A stretch of 64,000 nt of DNA from Amphiura filiformis (taxonomy: Eukaryota > Echinodermata > Ophiuroidea > Amphilepidida > Amphiuridae): the NCBI RefSeq assembly GCF_039555335.1, contig NC_092640.1:42412599-42476598 (forward strand), read 5' to 3'. The position numbers were made by a program, and so were the translations under genes. Below the pieces are notes generated by a model. The model saw only the letters and a program-made list of their open reading frames with translations. It ran no database searches and had not been told where the DNA came from. Shown in pieces: positions 55,350-64,000 of this stretch (positions are counted from its first letter, which is position 1; each line of letters opens with the position of its first letter).

Positions 55350-56312
55350 GTAGTCTGTGTTACAGACCGTGCATGATGCAGTCATGTCTACAGTAGAATT
55401 CATCTCGACCTTTGCAGGACTTAACCCCATTAAAAGCTATTAAACCAAGATAACACTCATTGAAACAGCTCAACTGATTAAATCGGATCTTCTCTGGTTG
55501 TGCACAAGTGTCTGTTTTCATGTGCGATATCGCAATAAAGCTGGTATTCATAGCTTCAGTTGGGTAACCGATTATAAAGGAAACGAAAGGAAACAATGGT
55601 ATGTGTGGCTTTGTTCACGAAATCAGACAATGGCGTGCTTTTTGTAAACCAGCATTCTTGAAAATGAGCAACATAATGATTGTTGACTTAACACGGTTTG
55701 GAAATAATTTTTTCATATTTTTGGTGTTATCTGTCGTTTACATGTCCTTCCTAAAACACAAAAGTACGACCCTCTCCAAACACCTAAATTAGCTAAAAAT
55801 TTAGGACATGTTACAAAACTATATTGTCTAGAATTTTAGAAGAGTACTTTTAATATTGGCCGGTTATTTTTCACACAGCGACGTTAACTAGGCAATGTAC
55901 TATTACCTATAACATTAACTAAAACACCAAAGTACGAATATTTCCAAACATCTAAATTAGCTAAAAATTTAGGACATGTTAAAAACTATATTTTCTAGAA
56001 CTTTAGAAGAGTACTTTTAATATTGGCCGGTTATTTTTCACACAGCGACGTTAACTAGTCATATCCCCATACTTTTAACGTAGGGCTATTTGTAGAGGTC
56101 ACGCGTCAATGGGAAAGAGCACTGTGTATTGTGTATAGGAAAACGGACAGTAACTGCAGTATGGTACCTATATTATCCCTAGGGAGAGAAACTACTGGGA
56201 ACCACGCACTCTCGGAAACCATAGTGGGCACTCGCCGCGAGCTTCGCGGCTCGAATTTTGACTTCACCGCTCACTCCCGCCCCCTTGATCGCGAGTCCGA
56301 CACTAACGCGAG
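55350..56312. mobile_element. Insertion within the tail-exon copy
   Basis: The junction sequences ACTGGTGTAGTCT and AGACTACAACTGGTG are inverted, suggesting short terminal repeats. The insertion contains a 168-bp-period direct repeat (55753-56058) and a GC-rich patch (56215-56300). No transposase. Superfamily unknown. Confidence 0.5.
55753..56058. repeat. Two-unit direct repeat, period 168 bp
   Basis: Units at 55753-55891 and 55921-56058 share AAATTAGCTAAAAATTTAGG and TTGGCCGGTTATTTTTCACA; few differences. Confidence 0.85.
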
Positions 56313-56616
56313 TCAGTCTTTGACAAAGACTACAACTGGTGCAGATGGGCGTATACTTTGATCAGTCTTATCATATGCGTAATATATTGCTGCTTTCAGT
56401 GTTCCGAGTAATTGGCGCTGGTCATCTACGTACGCGTACGCATATTCCAATGGTTGGTCGTTGATCTCTTGGTACTCATCGTGGTCATTTGTACCTGAAA
56501 CCTCTGGGTCATATACTTGGTTAGCGTGATCGTTGCTGTTGTCAGTTCTTGTGTCAACTGGTATCCGATACCTCTGATTCACGGTGTTTACATCGTGAAC
56601 TGCTCTTATGTTTGCT

Positions 56617-57348
56617 CCTAATGAAAACTGTAGAAGTGACGTCATAATCGGATTAACTACCATAACAATAGATGAATACATTTTTTGACTATATCGCCCG
56701 GCACTTAAAGCAGGTTCGCTTTGGTACTACCGGTAATATTATAAATTTTGTAACTGCAATTTGGCGTTTACCATGAAATTAACGCTGATATCTGGACATG
56801 CTCCTTTTAACAACAGACTGCAGATTTGCTCAGGATAGATGTCATATTCCTCTATGCGTCTCTTGACGATATAATTACTTTGCATTCATTGTGACAACAT
56901 CAAAATTTTCGTCTGGAAACAGGGTTCCTGGCTAAGTTCGGAACAACTGTAGTCCTCAGTGTCGTATCAATATCTCATAAAAAGAGCACGACTATAGCGA
57001 GTTTGTTTATATTTCCCGCATGAAAGCTTGCGTCGACGTCTATATTATACTGCTTTGGATACGTTGATTGACAATTATTTTGATTAATACCAAAGGGAAC
57101 ACAGTAGTTTGACAATGGAGTGAAAGACCCATTATTGATTTGGCGTGGATATTAAAAGCACAGGCCCTTTGCGTGTATAGCAGAAAGTTATAAATAATAG
57201 AATGTTTGGAATTTTGTAACTAAAAAACTAATTGCATTCTGCATTATGTATATATTTATTTATTCCTATTTATTTCTTTGTTTAATAATTGACTTATTTA
57301 TTTATTTGGTAGATTAGAATTACTATCAAACTTCTCACAGCTAATAGT
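56617..57348. other. No feature seen
   Basis: Searched by eye for the transmembrane and SMB exons matching the tail-exon copy; none found. Confidence 0.45.
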
Positions 57349-57418
57349 TAGTTGGCTTAATGGTCATGCACTGAGTTTCACAATGGGTAGGTCCCGAGTT
57401 CGATTCCCAGCTCTGCCT
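57349..57418 (+). repeat. tRNA-like sequence (SINE head or tRNA fossil)
   Basis: TTGGCTTAATGGTCA (A-box-like) and GAGTTCGATTCCCAG (B-box) at tRNA spacing, ending ..CTCTGCCT followed by a T-run, a Pol III stop. The acceptor ends do not pair well, so a functional tRNA is unlikely. Confidence 0.5.
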
Positions 57419-58839
57419 ATTTTTTTTCAAGGCTAGGAAATAATTGCAATTTTTGAACTGCTAACTTATTTGGCGCGCAATCTGAGCTAGGCTGTGTCTC
57501 TTACAGGCACACTGACTCTGGAATCCAAACCAGGTTCCCGCCCTCTATACATCCCTTAAAATTGAATTACCACATACTATTGATATAATGCACGGAAGTC
57601 ATAGCTAAAGTTGAAGGGCATTTTATTTCCAATAACACTAAACCAGTATAATAGCTCACAGGAAACACTTGTAACAAATAACGGAATTTTGAAAGCACAC
57701 ACAACACATACAAACATTTATTGAGAGATATTACCCAAGTGCCTACTCAAGTTCTACTATTACTATTAGAATATAGGCTCTACCATATTAGAGACACTTT
57801 GTTTTGGGGAGAAAAGCAAAAAAATCGAGCAAAAAACAAATTAAAATCCCATTCCTCATGGAATACGAAACAAGGATCTAAAATATATATACGGACCATA
57901 AAAATGCATATCCATAAGGTCAACACTATAAGCCACACGATCAGCGCAGCATGGAACACGAGGTAATTAATATATACTTCTACATTGTGAGTGCGTTATG
58001 TGTTGTGAATGAGTCTCTTGCATAACAACTGCCACTTGCAGCGTCTACAACAAACTGCGTGTTTACACTGAGCATTCTGTATTTTTACCCGGCAATACCT
58101 GGTAACCCACAATCCGATTCAGGCAACAACCAGCACGTTTCTACTGATGCTTAAAATAAGGGTTGTGGTAAGTAAGTAAGTAAGGGTAAGTACTGAAAAT
58201 ATTTTTCTGACCCCAAGCTGCTTTTAAGGTCACGATGTGATACATAAAAAGTACATAAAAGAAGTTCAACACCCAGCAACCGTTAACCGTTGTGTTTCCA
58301 CTGACAGAAATACAGGGTGTCACACCACATGGTCTATCTCATGAGGTGGATCACGGTTGCCGGGTCACCCGGGTGTCCACACCGCATCACTCTGAACCGA
58401 TCTGTTTCCACTGAGCACATTAACCGGTAACACTCTAAACTAAACCACATTACTCGCCAACCGTTCCCCAGTAAACGCAGTATGACAAACTACGTTTACT
58501 CTATACCAAATATCAACAGAAGACAGGATCAACATAACTCTAACATACCACTAGTCCACATTTTTGTGGAAAAAAAGAGAAATATTTGACCTATTTTAAC
58601 ACCACGTTTATTTACGACAGAAAGTGGCCCAAATCAAAGTTATTACTTTATCACCCACTGCTCCAATATATTTTTGCACTATAGGCAGTCATTCGATGAT
58701 GTCAATGCCTTTATGCGTTACCTAATTAAAACGCCCAGTCAGATGTATTTCACACCTGCCAAGCACAAGTCACCCAATTGGACGTTGAATGTACAATCCC
58801 ATGAATATTGATTGGCAACATTTTCCAATATGTCAGCGC
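57419..58839. other. No gene seen
   Basis: Contains CCACTGA-type words with repeated CACTGAG/TTTCCACTGA phrases at 58060-58410, possibly an eroded repeat. Confidence 0.4.
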
Positions 58840-59025
58840 TCAAATCGGACACAATAGAACAATAGACCCTGCAGAGTGCGTTGGTTTGTGTGGAGTTAGC
58901 TGAATCAAACCGGCGTGGCGGTGGAAGAGACTAGTACCCTTCAGCTCAACAACGCTGTCTGTATTGTGTTTGCGCTTGATTTACTTTACTTATAAAAAGA
59001 ACACAACTGGTCAGGTCTATTACAG
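58840..59025 (+). promoter_or_regulatory. Possible 5' UTR exon and promoter of the 62101 gene
   Basis: Ends ..GGTCTATTACAG before GTAAGGAAGG, a good donor, with no ATG-led ORF. The next good acceptor followed by a signal-peptide start is at 62077. The link is a guess from order and strand only. Confidence 0.25.
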
Positions 59026-59689
59026 GTAAGGAAGGAACGAGTAAAGTTATAAATATCAACATTTATGCAATTCAACTCAGTCTACATGAAACATGATAAC
59101 CAAGCTAAAATTGAATTCACCGTACAATAGGATACATTGTATACATCGGCAACTAGTCAGACCTATACATGTACATGTATACTAGTCAGTCATATCGAAA
59201 CCATTGCATTGTAAGTTATATTTCCGTTTGATCAATGTTTTTATTTTTTCCGGTTTCGCGTTTCTCTTTGAGAAATGGGCCAATTTTTCCTAACAAAAAT
59301 ACCCAAAAATATCGGTAAAATATGTTTGCAAAGAATGGTAGAATTGTGTGATTAGCACTTTAGGTTAGTGCAACTATTTAATTATGTGTATAAAAATGTA
59401 CATTTTCAAAGTTCCGAACATCTCATGCTTATTCTTAGTGAGTTTGATTAAATAGGAACATGTAGCATTTTTTAATCTATAACTTTGGTTTAATATCCAT
59501 GTATGATTACTACAAAATGTCATCAAATTGTCACAGAACAGTTCTTTTAAAATGCTTATCGCCATTGTAAATCTGTCATCACGGCCGAAAACAAAATCTT
59601 TAAATTACTTTTGATTGGAAAGAATTACATTTTCATTATTGTCATAACAATGTCCAATTGTCCAAACTTTGGTTACATGTGGGCAAAAT

Positions 59690-60640
59690 GAAAATTGAAA
59701 CAAAAATCACATGATTTTACAAATTTCGTTGTCTGCTCACTGATCATCTCTTTCCTTGTTGTTCTTTAACATAGATATATATATAGCAAGCTTCCGCTAT
59801 GTGTGGTAAATTGCAACTTTGGTTACTTTGGTTTCCGTGCCTGCTCAATGATCGACTCTCTTCCTTGTTTTTCTTATCACCGTTTTGTTTTGTTGTTTGT
59901 AAAATTTAAACAAAAATCACACAATTTTACAAGATTCCTTCTCTGCTCACTGATAATGCTGATCATCATTCTTCCTTTTTGTTGCAGATAAAGGTTTTGA
60001 ATAATCATTTTTGGATATTAAGTTTTATGCATAATAATGTTACTGTTAACTGAATTGTGTCAATACTAATTGAATCCCATACTAAACGCTTATTTTGTAA
60101 ACAGATAGTACTCTGTGATTATTTATGGATGAAAATGCTATCATTGAAATAATTAATACATTAAACATACATTTTGTTTTGTAGTTGGCACCCTACCGGC
60201 TAGTATTGATAACTATTGATAACTGAATTGTGTGCATGACTAATTGAACATGATACTAAAGGCATATTTTGTAAACAGATTATTTATAGATGAAAACTAA
60301 GGAAAATGCGCTCAATGAAATGTTAAACATACATTTTATTTTGTCAACGATGCAAATCCGTTCACAAATGAAGTTTTAGGACCTATAATATCTGACATTA
60401 AACTCTACTTTTGCACAATAAACCCAGTAGTTGGCACCCTACTGGCTAGTATTGATAGCTACTGATAACTGAATTGTATGCATGACTAATTAAATCTGAT
60501 ACTAAGCACTTATTTTGTATACAGATTATTTATGGATAAAAATTAAGGAAAATGATATCAATGAAACAATTAAGATGTTAATTATTACCTTTTGTTTTGT
60601 CAACGATGAAAATCTGTTCATAAATAAAGTTTTTAGAAGA
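59690..60640. repeat. Tandem diverged units
   Basis: AAACAAAAATCACATGATTT with GCTCACTGATCATC recurs near 59700 and 59905. TTGGCACCCTACNGGCTAGT.. blocks recur at 60184 and 60430 with a partial unit near 60050 (period about 200-246). No coding exon. Confidence 0.6.
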
Positions 60641-60879
60641 AAATACAGCATTGCATTGAGTAATCAGTCTATTTAATTATAATGTGTTTGTAACGAACAG
60701 TAAACTATACATTGCGAATAAATATATTTTAAATAAAATGATATGCTTTTAAGGGATTATAGGTGCCATTTTTTTTTTGCATTTTTCAGTTTTGGTCATT
60801 AAATTAAGAAACTGCAGTGTACTAAAAGGTAAAAGACTGTACTGGTAAAAGACAGAAAAGGCAAAAAGACAGAAGTTTG

Positions 60880-61290
60880 GAGTTATGAATGAGAGAGTTA
60901 TGGACATGGTAGGTCTAAGCGCGAAAATGTTGACGGTCAGATCAAGGTCATCCGAGGTGAATTGAGTATAGATTGTCAGATTGTCGATCATAATTCTGCG
61001 CCAAAATAATATTGGTAAAGTTCATTTGAGTTCGACTAAATATATATTGTTGAATTGTCAGAAGGTTCAAAGTCGTGTCAAGGTCATTTGATATCAACTG
61101 AGTATTGATTGTCAGATTGTCATAAAACGTTGTGCATGTAATCATAATTAAGTGTCAACACCATCAAGGTTAAAAGTAGATAGTTGGATTGTCAAGAAAC
61201 TTGGTTGATATGATCACCCTTGAGCAGCAAACATTCTTAAGGTCGTCTGAATATAGATTGTTGGCTTGTCATGAAACTCGGTGGATGTGA
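60880..61290. repeat. Degenerate GATTGTCAGATTGTCA repeats
   Basis: Phrases like GAGTATAGATTGTCAGATTG recur four to five times (60961, 61040, 61100, 61175, 61250) with strong drift. Confidence 0.5.
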
Positions 61291-62077
61291 TTTTCATTGA
61301 GCCCTTTGTTACAAGTATGAATTAATATTTAGCACACATTTTTCATTTCAGCTTTGAACATAAATTCTTGAGTATTTCCTAGTATGTCTTTGGAGGTATT
61401 TACCAATAAATGCCGATATTTTCAACCCGGTTAGTTGTGCCACACACAAAAAATTACTAGCATACCAAGTAATTGTCAATGCAAAATTATGAAACATGAT
61501 CTTCATCCATCGTGTTGTATTTTTTCTAGACAATTCTTGCTGGCATTAATACTAACGGCTCACGTTTTACTCCACTTTTGTAGCACCTTAAATTCTTTTT
61601 GACATTGGAGTGGACTTTGGTGAAAATCTGTGAAATTGAGTAAATCAATTATTAAAGGGTTTCCGCTCACAGAATAACTTTTCACGAAATACTTTCCAGT
61701 TCAAAGCTAAAGTATGATGAAAATGGAACTATTTCGCGCGAAGTGCGTGAAAATTTTGAAATTTAAAAGCTGAAATAGTCAAATATGAGGTTAATTTTTT
61801 CACTAACTGTGACAAAGAAATTAAAATCTTGACATCATTTTTAATCTGGTCCGAGGTGGAGTATTATTTATTTATTTATTTTTTGCTCACCATTAAATAT
61901 CAAAGGGGCGTCCCTTATTTATAAAAATAATGTATAAAAGAATTATTTTCAGGTGGGTGGCATTTGCATGTTGCATGCACTGAAACCTAATTTTTGGCAG
62001 TATATAATTATATTCTAACCAACCGGATGATCTAATTGTCAACTTTTGCTTGTTTGTAAATTTTGTTTGTTTTCTAG

Positions 62078-62198
62078 ACTTAAGGACACCTTGTCCAATA
62101 ATGATTGCCAGTGGCGTAATGGGAGTTAGCACCAACCATTACACAATGCTGCTATTCCTTATGATTTTCGTGGTGAATATAGGAACCAGCTACCAGCA
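62078..62198 (+). CDS. Signal-peptide exon of an unknown secreted or membrane protein
   Basis: Acceptor TTTTCTAG at 62070-62077, ATG at 62101, donor GTAAGT at 62199. The frame reads MIASGVMGVSTNHYTMLLFL then MIFVVNIGTSYQ and ends in phase 2. A hydrophobic core of about 12 residues (MLLFLMIFVVNI) followed by small polar residues fits a signal peptide cleaved near GTS-Y. No downstream exon of this gene is recognisable before the window ends, so the mature protein is unknown. Confidence 0.6.
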
Positions 62199-62230
62199 GT
62201 AAGTCATTTTTAAAGGAGTCGAACCTATCT

Positions 62231-62414
62231 CTCTTTCGTTAGCGATTATGCCTGACTCTACCGTGACATGTTGCTGTGGGGGATCGCCACACCTCCTCCA
62301 CAGCGAGTCTGTTATCTTCCCAGCATTAATAAGCATGCCGGTACCCATTTATACACAAACTCGCAACCTTCTGATTATGCGTCGGAACCCGTTCCACTTG
62401 GCCACCGTGCTCCC
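62231..62414 (-). repeat. tRNA-derived SINE copy
   Basis: On the - strand GGGAGCACGGTGGCCAAGTG begins a head like that of the SINE at 43050-43190, with a diverged B-box region (GCGAGTTTGTG) and a different body. In the intron after the 62101 exon. Confidence 0.7.
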
Positions 62415-62589
62415 AAGTCATTTCTAAAATTGGGATATTGTAACCACAGGCAACTACCTTGGACTATATTTATAAATACTTATTTATAAATACACACGTG
62501 AACCATGGGCACGACATACCAAGTCCAGCAAGCGTGACCAAATCCTCATGCCATTGAAAAGGATACCAACTGTTTAGATAAATATCATC

Positions 62590-63470
62590 AAATTTAAGTA
62601 TTGATTTTGATTTAAACTTTTGATCCAAACACAAAGAAATACGGAAGTTTCAGATGGTAATCCATCTTTCATCAGCAAGTGAGTGACTGTATCAGGTCGT
62701 GATCCTTTTGACCTTTGATCTTATAAGAGACTTGTAGACTCCTGAAGTTTGAACCGGACCACCGGTCCCTGTCTTTGTTGAGAGATGGTTGGTTACCTTT
62801 GATATGAACAGCATCTTTGACTCCACGTTGAAACCACCTACTATCTCTGTTGAGTATGTGAACTTCATCCAAGTCCACGAAATGTCCAGGAGACTCGATG
62901 TGAATGTGGTTTGAGACCTTTGATGGTGTACTTCTAGGCAATGTGGAAATATGATGTTTAGTTTTTTCGACAAGAGGTGATAAAATGTACGCTACTAATT
63001 TGGAGTACTGACACAAGATTTTTCTTGTATCTGGTGGTAGGATCGCGTTTTCCTAACTTTTTGTATGTGTTGGTATCCCCAAGCAAACCTTCACACTTTT
63101 GGTGATATTCACTGGTGTCCAAAATCACACATAAACGGCCTTTATCGGCAGGTAAAATGCGAATGATCTTTCCTTAGGTCCTGAAACGCTTTTCTTTCAT
63201 CTATACTAATGTTAGAATCAATTTTACTTTGGTTTACTTACGAGATTGACAACTTTTGAACGCAATTCTTCACAATTCATTACAAAGAAGGGGACCGGTT
63301 CAAAATTCCACAAGTCTGCGAGTCTGTTATCAGATCAAAGGTAAAAAAGATCACGACCTGATACAGTCACTCACTCGCAGATTAAAGATGGAGTACCATT
63401 TGAAAATTCCGAGGTAGGAATAATTTCTTTGTGTTTGGATCAAACGTTTAAATCAAAATCATGATTTATA
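62590..63470 (-). mobile_element. Penelope-like element remnant with inverted ends
   Basis: The two ends (about 62600-62720 and 63330-63465) are inverted copies sharing TTTGATCCAAACACAAAGAA, GTGAGTGACTGTATCAGG and TCGTGATC. Between them the - strand holds the end of a Penelope-type reverse transcriptase and an endonuclease C-terminus. Inverted flanking repeats fit the rearranged LTR-like ends of Penelope elements. Confidence 0.7.
62672..63200 (-). pseudogene. Penelope-like RT end and GIY-YIG-type C-terminus
   Basis: In shifted frames: LPADKGRLCVILD, LLGDTNTYKKLGKRDPTTRYKK (RT N-terminal region of Penelope elements), then HIHIESPGHFVDLDEVHILN with WFQRGVKDAVHIKGNQPSLN and KDRDRW, the end of the associated endonuclease. 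The catalytic RT core between them is deleted. Family call is by resemblance of these words. Confidence 0.7.
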
Positions 63471-64000
63471 ACAACACAGATGAATTTTAATGAAAATGTA
63501 AGTATTATGTGAATAGCAAAATTATTACACATGGGGGAATTCCTAATTTCTAATATGTTATCAAAAACAAAATTTTGTATTAGCTGACGAAATTTTTTTA
63601 TAGACGGAAAAGTTTCCAATATAATCACAAAGTTGAACAAAGCAGACAACTTTGCTGCACAGTCTGCATTTGTACCGCCTTTGAATTCAAATGTACAGGA
63701 AGACTACCCGCTATGTATATAGAAGGTCACTTGGAGACAGTTGTTATGATAGCGCGGAGGTAGTCACTTGCGTAATTTATAAATACGTATTTATAAATAT
63801 AGTCAAAGCATACTGACAGGACCAGCTTGAGGCATATGTCAGGACCTTCTGCCCATATCTTTTTTTCCCATAAAATGAATTGGCAGATCAGATTGTGCCC
63901 CCTCAGACACTGTGTCTGCCGCCCTATCTCAATTACCACAAGTACGAGGTTGGTTGTGTGTGTGTGTGGGTTGGGAGGGGGCTGGTTACAGAAAGCAACA
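63471..64000. other. No feature seen
   Basis: AT-rich, ends in a GT-rich simple tract (63955-63975). Confidence 0.45.

Larger units (their letters stand above)
55250..56616 (-). pseudogene. Decayed copy of the receptor tail exon, split by an insertion
   Basis: 56313-56616 (- strand, after TTTTCATTAG) matches receptor exon 7: NSNDHAN.., TNDHDEYQEINDQPLEYAYA and on to a changed end. A net 4-nt length difference near 56540 shifts the frame relative to the intact gene. The last part (GTTTCCTCAGGTGATGGTGA and flanks) is displaced to 55250-55350, about 960 bp away. No matching TM or SMB exon is seen upstream, so only the terminal exon, or a decayed gene, remains. Confidence 0.75.

Noticed and set aside
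57349..57418. Functional tRNA gene
   Set aside because: A- and B-box-like words are present, but the acceptor arms do not pair.
56617..58500. TM or SMB exons belonging to the tail-exon copy
   Set aside because: Looked for the GGVAGAAA and CC-D-x-Y coding words on the - strand; none seen.

Overview
This is a window from an animal nuclear genome. Three things show it: split genes with GT-AG introns, extracellular protein modules (C-type lectin, EGF, somatomedin B), and a dense load of transposon remnants. It is AT-rich. The repeat mix (tRNA-derived SINEs, CR1-like LINE tails, Penelope-like, Gypsy, Tc1/mariner and hAT elements, TTAA-flanked MITEs) together with expanded secreted or receptor genes suggests a marine invertebrate deuterostome such as an echinoderm or hemichordate. 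That placement is inference. I see no prokaryotic gene, operon or CRISPR array.

Layout. 1-26500 is almost entirely repeats: a palindromic MITE family (7, 12657, 36564), TTAA-flanked foldback elements, three large non-autonomous elements that each repeat a private short word (GGGAATTCCC; GTAACACTCCTGAC; CGTGGGTAAC), Tc1/mariner remnants (9910-12115 with a nested CACTA-like element, 23682-24732, 19165-19845), a CR1-like tail and a LINE reverse-transcriptase end (25320-26180). From 26330 to 40270 lies a secreted C-type lectin locus on the + strand. Its promoter and signal-peptide exon are duplicated (26546 and 32799), followed by a Cys-rich exon, two calcium-binding-type EGF exons and a two-exon CTLD. 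A TTAA-flanked 1.4 kb insertion and a decayed Gypsy element lie between the two first exons. From 40900 to 44994 is another repeat block, including a mariner remnant (41282-42315) with a histone-type 3' stem-loop.

From 53928 down to 45024 on the - strand is a complete seven-exon gene for a 290-residue single-pass membrane protein: signal peptide, two somatomedin B domains, short Thr-rich linker, transmembrane helix, and a cytoplasmic tail with nine tyrosines, including two YAYAY blocks. Its introns hold degenerate short-word arrays. A decayed copy of its last exon lies at 55250-56616, split by an insertion. At 62101-62198 (+) is the signal-peptide exon of a third gene that runs off the window, with a possible 5' UTR exon near 58840-59025. 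A Penelope-like remnant (62590-63470) lies in its intron.

The two main genes look like cell-surface or humoral recognition genes, but no shared pathway is shown by the sequence. The lectin's second EGF exon is one base short (113 instead of 114 nt), so this copy is either broken or carries a sequence error.
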